Assembly: GCF_900129055.1 (NCBI RefSeq)
Contig: NZ_FQUZ01000026.1
Coordinates: 1 to 47,591, forward strand
From: Lampropedia hyalina DSM 16112
GTDB taxonomy: Bacteria > Pseudomonadota > Gammaproteobacteria > Burkholderiales > Burkholderiaceae_C
Length of the DNA: 47,591 nucleotides
Direction: 5' to 3'
Shown: piece by piece, positions 8,560 through 16,050 of the stretch
How the letters are laid out: each line of letters opens with the position of its first letter
How positions within the stretch are numbered: the stretch's first letter is position 1
The notes under the pieces: generated by a model
Seen by the model: only the letters and a program-made list of their open reading frames with translations
The model's database searches: none
Told to the model about the DNA's origin: nothing
Program-made: the position numbers and the translations under genes

Positions 8560-9060
8560 TCAGGGCTGCACGGGCGGCAACTGCATGGCGCGGGCGGCCT
8601 CGGTCTGCTGCTGGCGGAACTGCTGCAAGCGGGTGCGCAGCGCACCGTCGTGGTTGGCCAGCAGGGCCACCGCGAACAGCGCGGCATTGGCCGCTCCCGC
8701 CGCGCCAATTGCAAACGTGGCCACCGGCACGCCCTTGGGCATCTGCACGATGCTGTGCAATGAATCCACGCCTTGCAGGTGGCGGCTGGCCACCGGCACG
8801 CCCAGCACCGGCACTTCGGTCTTGGAGGCCAGCATGCCCGGCAGGTGCGCCGCGCCACCGGCTCCGGCAATGATGGCCTGCAAGCCGCGCCCGGCAGCCT
8901 GCTCGGCATAGGCAAACATATCGTCGGGCATGCGGTGGGCCGAAACCACGCGGGCTTCGTGCGCAATGCCGAATTGCTGGAGAATGGCGACCGCGTGCTG
9001 CATGGTGTCCCAGTCGCTGCTGGAACCCATCACGACTCCCACCTGAATGTCTGCTGTCAT
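8560..9060 (-). CDS. purE: N5-carboxyaminoimidazole ribonucleotide mutase
   Basis: 166 residues from the ATG at 9060, with AAGG at suitable spacing. It carries VVMGSSSDWDTM at the phosphate-binding loop, SAHRMP with the likely catalytic histidine H42, and the AGGAAHLPGM loop. It converts N5-CAIR to CAIR and acts in sequence with PurK, whose gene follows. The 173-bp gap to the divergent chaperone gene should contain the promoter of the purE-purK-tsaC transcript. Confidence 0.97.
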   Translation of the reverse strand: MTADIQVGVVMGSSSDWDTMQHAVAILQQFGIAHEARVVSAHRMPDDMFAYAEQAAGRGLQAIIAGAGGAAHLPGMLASKTEVPVLGVPVASRHLQGVDSLHSIVQMPKGVPVATFAIGAAGAANAALFAVALLANHDGALRTRLQQFRQQQTEAARAMQLPPVQP

Positions 9061-9233
9061 AACGCCTTGAAGGTAAAGAAAACCGCCCGCCTGCAATGCC
9101 ATGCAGCGCGCCCCGCCACGGGGAACATCCGAATGCTGCACAATCGGGCAGAAATGTCCAAAACCCTGATTTTACGTTGTCTGCACCCTCTGCCCGCGCA
9201 GCAGGTGCCGCCAACCCTCTCTGGAGCCAACCC

Positions 9234-10145
9234 ATGATCGATGTCACGATTGAAAACTTTGAAACCGAGGTGATTGCCGCCTCGCTGCAAACGCCCGTGC
9301 TGGTGGACTTCTGGGCACCCTGGTGTGGCCCTTGCCGCACTCTTGGCCCGATTCTGGAAAAACTCGAAGTCGCCTATGGCGGGCGTTTCAAGCTGGTGAA
9401 AATCGACTCCGACCAGGAACAGCAACTGGCGGGCATGTTCGGCATCCGCAGCATTCCCACCTGCGTGCTGATGTCCGGCGGCCAGCCCATCGACGGCTTC
9501 ACCGGCGCATTGCCCGAAGGCCAGCTTCGCGCCTTCCTCGACAAGCACCTGCCCCCCGCTGAAGACAGTGCCGAAGCCAACGCAGAGCTGCCCGATGCCG
9601 AAGAAGCCGCCCCCGAACTGGACTTGCAGGCGCAACTCGAACAACTGCAACAGCAGGTGCAGGACAAGCCCGACGACGAGCAGGCCCGCTTCGACTACAT
9701 CAAGCTGCTGCTGGAACTGGGGCTGGAAGACGATGCCAAAGTGGCATTCGCGCCGGTGATCGACCAGGCCAAGACCTCGCAACGCTATGCCGCACTCAAG
9801 AGCTGGATGGATGCCCTCGATGCCGCCTACGCCGCAGGCGACCTGCCCGACGCGCTGGCCGCACTGGACGCGCAGATTGCCGCCCAACGCCGCGACTTCG
9901 AGGCCCGCTTCCGACGCGCCCAATTGCTGCTGGCCGCCCGCCAGTGGACGGCCAGCATGGACGAATTGCTGGAAATCCTCATGCGCGACAAGGAATGGCA
10001 CGACGGCCTCGCCCGCAAGACCTATGTGGCCATTCTCGACCTGATTGAGCCACCGCGCCCCACCGTCGCCGAAGGCCAGATTCCCCCCGAAGACCCCACC
10101 GTGGCCAGCTACCGCCGCCGCCTCTCCAGCGTGGTACTGAGCTGA
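9234..10145 (+). CDS. cnoX: Thioredoxin-fold co-chaperone, CnoX/YbbN type
   Basis: 303 residues from the ATG at 9234, preceded by GGAG. Residues 1-~108 are a thioredoxin domain with an intact WCGPC site at 30-34. Residues ~130-300 are helical TPR-like repeats with the DxxARFDYIKLLLE pattern of the YbbN family. E. coli CnoX lacks a full CxxC and works mainly as a holdase; here both cysteines are present, so redox activity is plausible. It has an acidic linker (EDSAEANAELPDAEEA). The protease gene begins 27 nt downstream on the same strand. Confidence 0.9.
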   Translation: MIDVTIENFETEVIAASLQTPVLVDFWAPWCGPCRTLGPILEKLEVAYGGRFKLVKIDSDQEQQLAGMFGIRSIPTCVLMSGGQPIDGFTGALPEGQLRAFLDKHLPPAEDSAEANAELPDAEEAAPELDLQAQLEQLQQQVQDKPDDEQARFDYIKLLLELGLEDDAKVAFAPVIDQAKTSQRYAALKSWMDALDAAYAAGDLPDALAALDAQIAAQRRDFEARFRRAQLLLAARQWTASMDELLEILMRDKEWHDGLARKTYVAILDLIEPPRPTVAEGQIPPEDPTVASYRRRLSSVVLS

Positions 10146-10172
10146 CCCCATCCCCCCTCTGCCCCACCACCG

Positions 10173-11540
10173 ATGACCCTCCGATTCCCCCTTGGGAGCC
10201 TTGTGCTGGCGGCCAGTCTGGCCCTGCCCGCCGCCGCGCTGGCACAGGCCACCGACACGCCAGCGGCAGCCACCACAGCAGCACAGGCCACCGCCCCCAC
10301 CGAAGCCCCGCCCCCGCGCCTGTCCGACACCGCCGCCAAAGTCTATGGGCTGGCGCGCGACCGGCTGGTGCAGGTGCGCACCCTGCTCAAGGGGCAAAGC
10401 AGCCAGAACAGCGTAGGCTCGGGCTTCCTGGTCTCGCGCGATGGCCTGCTCATCACCAACTACCACGTCGTCAGCGGCGCGGCCCTGCAACCGAGCCGCT
10501 TTGAACTCATCTACACCACGCTGGACGGTGAAGAAGGCGCACTGGAGCTGCTGGGCTTCGATGTCATCCACGACCTCGCCCTGCTGCGCGTGGTCGGCGA
10601 AGGTCTGCGCGGCGTGGAGCCGCTGGCCTTGCGCAGCCCCGACCAGCCCTTGCAGCGCGGCGAGCGCATCTTCTCGCTGGGCAACCCGCTGGACGTGGGC
10701 TTTGCCGTCATGGAGGGCAACTACAACGGGCTGGTGGAGCGGGCGTTCTACCCCAACATCTTCTTCGGCGGCTCGCTCAGCGGCGGCATGAGCGGCGGCC
10801 CCACGCTGGATGAGCAAGGCCGCGTCATCGGCGTGAACGTCGCCGCGCGGCGCGACGGCGAACAGATCAGCTTCCTCGTACCCGCCGAATACGCCCGCCA
10901 ATTGCAGCAAAGCCACGCAGGCAGCCCTCCGCTGCACGGCGACATCCACCCGGAAATCACCCGCCAGTTGCTGGCCCACCAGCAGCACATGACCGACCGC
11001 TTCCTCGCCCTGCCGTGGCAGCCCTTCCAATCGGCGGGCTACCAGGTGCCCGTGCCGCAGGAAGCCTTCATGCGCTGCTGGGGACGCTCCTCGCCCGAAG
11101 AAAGCAAGGGACTGCGCCAGCGCAGCACCCAGTGCAGCATGGACACGCAAATCTTCATCAGCAACCGGCTCTACATCCAGGGCATCGAACTCTCGCACCG
11201 CTGGATGGACGGCAGCCACCTCGGCCCCTGGCGATTCGCCAGCCGCTACTCCGACCGCTTTGGCGGGCAAATCCACGGCGCGAAAACCGCCGACCCGCAC
11301 AGCACCCCGGCGCAATGCCACGAACGCTTCGTCACCAACGGCGACCTGCCCATGCGTGCCGTGCTCTGCATGGATGCCTACAAGAAACTGCCGGGCCTGT
11401 ACGACATGCGCCTGATGCTGGCCTCCGTCGATCAGGCCGACCAGGGCGTGCAAAGCACCTTCTCCGCCTACGGCGTGAGCTTTGCCAACGCCATGCGCCT
11501 GTCGGAATACTTCCTGGCAGGCTTTGCCCGCCAGCCCTAA
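10173..11540 (+). CDS. Secreted trypsin-like serine protease (S1C/HtrA-like) with an unassigned C-terminal region
   Basis: 455 residues. The N-terminus is a signal peptide (FPLGSLVLAASLALPAAALA), then an Ala/Pro/Thr linker. The protease domain spans ~50-245 with triad candidates H98 (TNYHVV), D134 (HDLALL) and S207 (GGMSGGP), spaced as in HtrA. No PDZ domain follows. Residues ~250-455 are an unfamiliar region with several cysteines (for example QRSTQCSMD), probably disulfide-bonded in the periplasm. The gene overlaps nothing and is followed by an FHA membrane protein gene on the same strand. The substrate is unknown. Confidence 0.85.
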   Translation: MTLRFPLGSLVLAASLALPAAALAQATDTPAAATTAAQATAPTEAPPPRLSDTAAKVYGLARDRLVQVRTLLKGQSSQNSVGSGFLVSRDGLLITNYHVVSGAALQPSRFELIYTTLDGEEGALELLGFDVIHDLALLRVVGEGLRGVEPLALRSPDQPLQRGERIFSLGNPLDVGFAVMEGNYNGLVERAFYPNIFFGGSLSGGMSGGPTLDEQGRVIGVNVAARRDGEQISFLVPAEYARQLQQSHAGSPPLHGDIHPEITRQLLAHQQHMTDRFLALPWQPFQSAGYQVPVPQEAFMRCWGRSSPEESKGLRQRSTQCSMDTQIFISNRLYIQGIELSHRWMDGSHLGPWRFASRYSDRFGGQIHGAKTADPHSTPAQCHERFVTNGDLPMRAVLCMDAYKKLPGLYDMRLMLASVDQADQGVQSTFSAYGVSFANAMRLSEYFLAGFARQP

Positions 11541-11622
11541 GGAAGGTCTGCAAAACCCGTTGCGCCGCCCGCATCCCGCCACTGGGCGCGTGCTTACCGC
11601 AAAGGGTTTTGCAGACCTTCCC
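11541..11622. repeat. 80-bp palindromic repeat, copy B, flanked by CCTAA direct repeats
   Basis: The near-perfect inverted ends (GGAAGGTCTGCAAAAC and GTTTTGCAGACCTTCC) enclose about 50 bp. Read backwards, it matches copy A at 4353-4432. The sequence CCTAA occurs immediately left (11536-11540) and at the right end (11621-11625), which could be a target duplication. The protease stop codon TAA lies in the left CCTAA. Confidence 0.7.
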
Positions 11623-11652
11623 TAACCGAATGCCACCGGCCCCCACCTGCCC

Positions 11653-12705
11653 ATGACCACCACCGCCCTGCCCTCCAGCCCGCCCCCGCTCTCTCCCCCA
11701 CCCCGGCTGGCCCTGATTGACGTACTCGACCGCGACGGCCGTGCCCGCCAGAGCATCTCCGTCACACGCTGGCCGGTGCGCATAGGCCGCGCCCTCGACA
11801 ACGACCTGGTACTCGACGACCCCGGCGTGGCCGCGCACCACTGCACCCTCACCCCCCATGCAGAAAAACCCGCCATCGCCCTACAGGTAGGCGACACCCG
11901 CAACGGCGTACTGCTGGGCCGCACCCGCCTGGCCAGCGGCAGCGAACACCGGCTGGCACACGGGCAGGAATGGCAGGCAGGCCAGACCCGCCTGCGGCTG
12001 CGACTGGCCCAAGGCCCCCTCGCCCCCGAACAGGCCGTGGCCCACGCGGGAGTGGGCGGCCTGCTGTCGGGAACCCTGGCCGTGCTGGCCCTGGCGGGAC
12101 TGACCGGCATCAGCAGCTACCTGGACAGCGTGCCCGGCAAATTCAGCATCTCGCTGACCAGAGAACTGCTCATCGTCGGCCTGCTGGTGGCCCTGTGGTC
12201 GCTGCTCTGGTCGCTCAGCAGCAAAATGTTCCGCCACCAGATGCTGTACTGGCAACACCTGCGCATCGCCGCCTGGGGCACCGTTGCCACCCAACTGGGC
12301 ATGTACGCGCTGGGCGGGCTGTCGTTCGCGCTGTCCATCCCGATCCTCTCGCGCATCCAGCCCGAGTTGCCGTGGCTGGTGCTGATGGTCATGCTCTACG
12401 CCCACCTCATGCGGGTCTTGCCACGCCACCGGCGCGTGGTCGCCGGCACCAGCGTGCTGCTGTGCCTGGGCCTGCTGGCCACCCACCTGAGCCTGCGCCA
12501 GCAGGAAACTGGCCGCTGGTTTGCCCCCCTCTACGCCAGCTCCCTGGCCCACCCTGCCCTGCGCCTGGCCCCTGCCGAAGACGTATCCACCTTCCTGCAA
12601 GGCGCAGCCACACTGGAAGCCCCGCTGCAAACCGCCGCCCGCCAGAACAACCACACCGACGACGAAGACGAGCTGGAACTCGAAGGCATGGAAGACGGGC
12701 TGTAG
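11653..12705 (+). CDS. FHA-domain membrane protein
   Basis: 350 residues. Residues ~20-120 form a forkhead-associated domain, with the phosphothreonine-binding signature around G45-R46 (GRALDNDLVLDDPGVAAHHC). Residues ~135-285 contain about four hydrophobic helices (GGLLSGTLAVLALAGLTG, LIVGLLVALWSLLWSL, PWLVLMVMLYAHLM, VLLCLGLLATHLSL). The C-terminus is acidic (DDEDELELEGMED). The topology suggests a cytosolic FHA head on a membrane anchor. It follows the secreted protease gene, from which it is separated by repeat copy B. A functional link with that protease is only a guess from position. Confidence 0.8.
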   Translation: MTTTALPSSPPPLSPPPRLALIDVLDRDGRARQSISVTRWPVRIGRALDNDLVLDDPGVAAHHCTLTPHAEKPAIALQVGDTRNGVLLGRTRLASGSEHRLAHGQEWQAGQTRLRLRLAQGPLAPEQAVAHAGVGGLLSGTLAVLALAGLTGISSYLDSVPGKFSISLTRELLIVGLLVALWSLLWSLSSKMFRHQMLYWQHLRIAAWGTVATQLGMYALGGLSFALSIPILSRIQPELPWLVLMVMLYAHLMRVLPRHRRVVAGTSVLLCLGLLATHLSLRQQETGRWFAPLYASSLAHPALRLAPAEDVSTFLQGAATLEAPLQTAARQNNHTDDEDELELEGMEDGL

Positions 12706-12857
12706 CGCAAACCGGCATGCTGGCGTTGGTGTGCCCAGGTATCGAGCAGGATTTGCACGGCATCCGGGCGGGTGAATACCGGCAACCACTCCAGCACCGT
12801 GCATGTCAGAAAATGCGGTTGATCTGGTTCCAGTATGAGGTATCGGCTGCGGCCCAT
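12706..12857 (-). pseudogene. Truncated REP-associated tyrosine transposase (RAYT, IS200-like)
   Basis: From an ATG at 12857 the minus strand reads about 50 residues beginning MGRSRYLILEPDQPHFLTC and continuing TVLEWLPVF and DAVQILLDTW. This is the characteristic N-terminus of RAYT proteins, including the first half of the Y1 transposase fold (HFLTC). Similarity stops at about 12706, where the frame runs into antisense of the FHA gene, so the catalytic HUH and tyrosine regions are gone. A REP pair lies 14 bp upstream of its start, as expected for a RAYT locus. Confidence 0.7.
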
Positions 12858-12870
12858 GCTGTGTCTTGCA

Positions 12871-12919
12871 GAGACGCTGGAGCGTCTCGGTGGGGTTCCC
12901 GCGCGGAAGCGTGGGAACC
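12871..12919. repeat. REP pair beside the RAYT remnant
   Basis: Two adjacent hairpins: GAGACGCTGGAGCGTCTC at 12871-12888 and GGTTCCC...GTGGGAACC at 12894-12919. They lie 14 bp from the start of the transposase remnant and 20 bp from the metK stop, so they may also end metK transcription. Confidence 0.75.
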
Positions 12920-12939
12920 ATCAAACCATCCAAGGGGGC

Positions 12940-14121
12940 TTATAACCCGGCGGCTTCGCGCAGCACCTGGGCCTTGTCGGTGGCTTCCCAGGTGAATTCC
13001 GGTTCGTCGCGGCCAAAGTGGCCGTAGGCAGCGGTTTTTTCGTAGATGGGGCGGCGCAGGTCGAGCATTTCGATGATGCCGCGTGGGCGCAGGTCGAAGT
13101 GTTCCTGCACGAGTGCGGCGATGCGCTCGTCGGAAATCACGCCCGTGCCTTCGGTATAGACGGTGACGTTGATGGGTTTGGCCACGCCGATGGCGTAAGA
13201 GACCTGAATCTGCGCCTGCCGCGCCAGCCCGGCGGCCACGATGTTCTTGGCCACATAGCGGGCGGCATAGGCGGCGGAACGATCCACCTTGGTGGGGTCT
13301 TTGCCGCTGAATGCACCGCCACCGTGGGGGCAGGCTCCGCCGTAGCTATCGACGATGATCTTGCGTCCGGTCAGGCCGCAGTCGCCTTGCGGGCCACCGA
13401 TGACGAAGCGACCGGTGGGATTGACCAGGTAGCGCGTGTTCTGCAACCATTCCTGGGGCAGTACGGGCTTGATGATTTCCTCGATGACGGCCTCGATGAA
13501 GCTGGCCTTGAGTTTGGTGGGCGTTTCGCTCTGGTCGGGGCTGTGCTGGGTGGAGAGCACGACGGTGTCGATGCTGTGCGGCTTGCCATCGACGTAGCGC
13601 ATGGTGATCTGGCTCTTGGCATCGGGGCGCAGGAAGGGCAGGCGGCCATCGCGGCGCAACTGGCTCTGGCGTTCGACCAGGCGGTGTGCGTAGTAGATGG
13701 GCGCGGGCATCAGCTCGGGGGTTTCGTCGCAGGCGTAGCCGAACATCAGTCCCTGGTCGCCCGCGCCGATGTTGAGTTCGTCGTCGGCGGCGGCGTTCAC
13801 GCCCTGGGCGATTTCCTGGCTTTGCTTGTCGTAGGCCACGAGTACGGCGCAGCCCTTGTAATCGATGCCGTATTCGGTGTTGTCGTAGCCGATGCGCTGG
13901 ATGGTGTCGCGGGCGATCTGGATGTAATCGACGGTGGCGTTGGAGGTGATTTCACCGGCCAGCACGACCAGTCCGGTGTTGGTGAGGGTTTCGGCTGCAA
14001 CGCGGCTGTACGGGTCCTGGCGCAGAAGCGCATCTAAAATGGCATCCGAGATCTGGTCGGCGACTTTGTCGGGGTGGCCTTCCGAGACCGACTCCGAGGT
14101 GAACAAAAAATCATTGGCCAT
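12940..14121 (-). CDS. metK: S-adenosylmethionine synthetase
   Basis: 393 residues from the ATG at 14121, preceded by AAGGAG. Landmarks are [19 protein letters not shown] at the N-terminus, [26 protein letters not shown] and [19 protein letters not shown]. It makes S-adenosylmethionine from methionine and ATP in the cytoplasm. The 5' leader holds a SAM-II-like aptamer and a segment complementary to the ribosome site, so feedback by its product is likely. It is transcribed alone, with REP sequences just past its stop. Confidence 0.97.
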   Translation of the reverse strand: MANDFLFTSESVSEGHPDKVADQISDAILDALLRQDPYSRVAAETLTNTGLVVLAGEITSNATVDYIQIARDTIQRIGYDNTEYGIDYKGCAVLVAYDKQSQEIAQGVNAAADDELNIGAGDQGLMFGYACDETPELMPAPIYYAHRLVERQSQLRRDGRLPFLRPDAKSQITMRYVDGKPHSIDTVVLSTQHSPDQSETPTKLKASFIEAVIEEIIKPVLPQEWLQNTRYLVNPTGRFVIGGPQGDCGLTGRKIIVDSYGGACPHGGGAFSGKDPTKVDRSAAYAARYVAKNIVAAGLARQAQIQVSYAIGVAKPINVTVYTEGTGVISDERIAALVQEHFDLRPRGIIEMLDLRRPIYEKTAAYGHFGRDEPEFTWEATDKAQVLREAAGL

Positions 14122-14126
14122 GCAAA

Positions 14127-14178
14127 AACTCCTTGGCTGGTGGAACAAAAAGGGCGTTGCCCGAAGCCTCAAGGAGTT
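14127..14178 (-). promoter_or_regulatory. Candidate ribosome-site sequestering hairpin before metK
   Basis: On the minus strand the metK Shine-Dalgarno segment (14127-14135, CAAGGAGTT type) is perfectly complementary over 9 nt to AACTCCTTG at 14170-14178, just 3' of the putative aptamer. Pairing would hide the ribosome site. A weak GGGC-AAC-GCCC hairpin followed by five Ts (14147-14162) lies in the loop and is an alternative terminator-like platform. Confidence 0.45.
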
Positions 14179-14186
14179 CTGGCGAA

Positions 14187-14245
14187 CGCTTTAGCAGTAT
14201 TTTTTTACGTCGCCCTGCAAGTTGCTCTTTTAACTCGGCGACAGC
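14187..14245 (-). promoter_or_regulatory. SAM-II-like riboswitch aptamer in the metK leader
   Basis: Read on the minus strand, a GTCGCC/GGCGAC stem encloses a loop starting GAGTTAAAAG and ending CTTGCA. It is followed by an A-rich segment and ATACTGCTAAAG. The order of elements (stem, GA-TTAA loop, TTGCA, A-rich linker, GCTAAA) matches the SAM-II aptamer known from metX/metA leaders, and GCAG can pair with CTGC to form the expected pseudoknot. The placement directly upstream of metK supports SAM sensing. The match was made by eye against the remembered consensus. Confidence 0.65.
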
Positions 14246-14267
14246 ATCCATTTTAGCCCCTGATTGT

Positions 14268-15149
14268 ATGCCCCTGGTTTTCCGAATCTTGTCACTGTTG
14301 CCATTGCGGTTGTTGCACGCGATCGGCTGGCTGCTGGGCTGGCTGGTGTTTCTGGCATCGCCCGCCTACCGCCAGCGTTTCCTGGAAAACGCCCGGCAGG
14401 CCGGGCTGGATTTTGCCGCCGTGCGCCCGGCCGTCGGCCACACGGGCAAGATGGTGGCGGAAATGCCCAAAATCTGGCACGGCCAGCCGCAGAAAGTGCA
14501 GATCGATGCCACCACCCGCGCCCGGCTGGATGCACTGCGCACGCAGCCGCAAGGGGTGCTGTTCTTCACCCCGCACATTGGCTGCTTCGAGCTGTCGGCG
14601 CAGGCGGTGTCGCGCTACTGGGAGGGTGCGCGCGGCCCGCTGACGGTGCTGTACCGCCCGTCGCGCAAGCCCTGGCTGGCGGAGTGGATGAAGACCGCAC
14701 GCGACCGCTTTGGCGTGGAGGCCGTGCCCACCGATCTGGGCGGGGTGCGCGCCATGCTGAAGGCATTGCGCAAGGGCAGTTCGGTGGGGCTGTTGCCCGA
14801 TCAGGTTCCGCCCTACGGGCTGGGCATCTGGTCGCCTTTTTTCGGCAAGCCAGCCTACACGATGACGATGGCCGCGAAGTTGATTCAGCAAACCCACCCA
14901 CTGGTGCTGGTGGCGCGTTGCGAACGCCTGCCACGCGGCGCAGGCTATACGCTGCACCTGGAGCCACTGTCGCTGGATGCCGCTGCCGACACCGATACGC
15001 TGGTGGCACAGATCAACCGGGCCATGGAGGCGCAGATTCTGCAAACCCCCGGCCAGTACCTGTGGGGCTATGAACGCTACAAAAGGCCGCGCGGGATGCC
15101 CGCCGACGAGGCCGCAGAGGGGGCCGCACCCGACGGAGAGCAGACATGA
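14268..15149 (+). CDS. Lipid A acyltransferase family protein (LpxL/LpxM/HtrB type), first copy
   Basis: 293 residues from the ATG at 14268. An N-terminal hydrophobic segment (LLHAIGWLLGWLVFLASP) anchors it in the inner membrane. The catalytic HX4E motif is in TPHIGCFE, followed by the YRPSRKPWL and LLPDQVPP blocks of the family. It should add a secondary acyl chain to Kdo-lipid A from acyl-ACP on the cytoplasmic face. It overlaps the next acyltransferase by the ATGA at 15146-15149, so the two are co-translated. No clear ribosome site is visible at its own start; the metK leader lies divergently upstream. Confidence 0.88.
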   Translation: MPLVFRILSLLPLRLLHAIGWLLGWLVFLASPAYRQRFLENARQAGLDFAAVRPAVGHTGKMVAEMPKIWHGQPQKVQIDATTRARLDALRTQPQGVLFFTPHIGCFELSAQAVSRYWEGARGPLTVLYRPSRKPWLAEWMKTARDRFGVEAVPTDLGGVRAMLKALRKGSSVGLLPDQVPPYGLGIWSPFFGKPAYTMTMAAKLIQQTHPLVLVARCERLPRGAGYTLHLEPLSLDAAADTDTLVAQINRAMEAQILQTPGQYLWGYERYKRPRGMPADEAAEGAAPDGEQT

Positions 15150-16018
15150 TGGCGCGGCTGGTGATCGGGTTGATGTATGGGTTCGCCTGGCTGCCGCTGC
15201 CGCTGCTGCGCGCGCTGGGCTGGCTGCTGGGGCAGGTGCTGTTCGTGCTGGTCGCGCCCCGTCGCAAGGTGGTGCTGCGCAATCTGGAGCTGTGCTTTCC
15301 CGAGGTGGCCCCGGCGCGGCGCAAACGCTGGGCACGCCAGAGCTTCGTGTATTTCTGCCAGACCTGGATGGATCGCGGCTGGGTCTGGCTGCGCTCGCCC
15401 GAGGTGGTGCGCCGCCGCATCCGGCTCGATGGCGCGCTGGAGCATCTGGGGGATGCCGAAGACTGCGGCACCATTCTGTTCACCCCGCATTTCTACGGGC
15501 TGGATGCCGCCGGCACCCGGCTGGCACTGGAGACCACGCGCACCGTCACCAGCATCTACACCACGCAACCGAATGCGGGCATCGATGCGTGGATGAAGGC
15601 CTCGCGCGCCCGCTTTGGCGACGTGCACATGCTGAACCGGCGCGACGGCATCCGCCCCATCGTGGCCGCGCTGCGCAAGAAGGGCATTCTGTTTTTGCTG
15701 CCGGACATGAACTTCGGCCCGGAAGAATCCATCTTCGTGCCCTTCTTCGGCGTGGCCGCCGCCACCGTGCCGTCGCTGTCGCGCTTTGCGCAACTGGGGC
15801 GGGCGCGGGTAGTGCCGGTGGTCGCACAGGTCACGCCCACGGGCTACCATGTGCGAATGCTGCCCGCATGGGAAAACTTTCCCAGCGGGGATGCCACCGC
15901 CGATACCGCGCGGATGAACGAACAACTGGAGGGCTGGATCCGCGAGATGCCCGCCCAATACTTCTGGGTACACAAGCGTTTCAAGACCCGCCCGCCGGGT
16001 GAGCCGCCGGTGTATTGA
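15146..16018 (+). CDS. Lipid A acyltransferase family protein (LpxL/LpxM/HtrB type), second copy
   Basis: 290 residues, starting inside the stop of the preceding gene; an adjacent ATG at 15149 is equally possible. An N-terminal hydrophobic helix (FAWLPLPLLRALGWLLG) is followed by the catalytic HX4D motif in TPHFYGLD, then DMNFGPEESIFVPFFG, a diagnostic block of the family. The pair probably adds the two secondary acyl chains of lipid A in turn. Which copy is LpxL and which LpxM cannot be told from the sequence alone. Confidence 0.9.
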   Translation: MMARLVIGLMYGFAWLPLPLLRALGWLLGQVLFVLVAPRRKVVLRNLELCFPEVAPARRKRWARQSFVYFCQTWMDRGWVWLRSPEVVRRRIRLDGALEHLGDAEDCGTILFTPHFYGLDAAGTRLALETTRTVTSIYTTQPNAGIDAWMKASRARFGDVHMLNRRDGIRPIVAALRKKGILFLLPDMNFGPEESIFVPFFGVAAATVPSLSRFAQLGRARVVPVVAQVTPTGYHVRMLPAWENFPSGDATADTARMNEQLEGWIREMPAQYFWVHKRFKTRPPGEPPVY

Positions 16019-16050
16019 ACCGCCCGCTGAGGAACACACGAGAACACACG

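Noticed and set aside
9057-11582. 841-residue open frame antisense to the chaperone and protease genes
   Set aside because: Glycine- and glutamine-rich composition without domains; it mirrors the well-supported genes on the plus strand, a common effect of high GC.
14147-14165. Hairpin plus T-run in the metK leader as a full terminator
   Set aside because: The stem is only four base pairs. It is kept as a minor alternative within the regulatory feature, not as a separate terminator.
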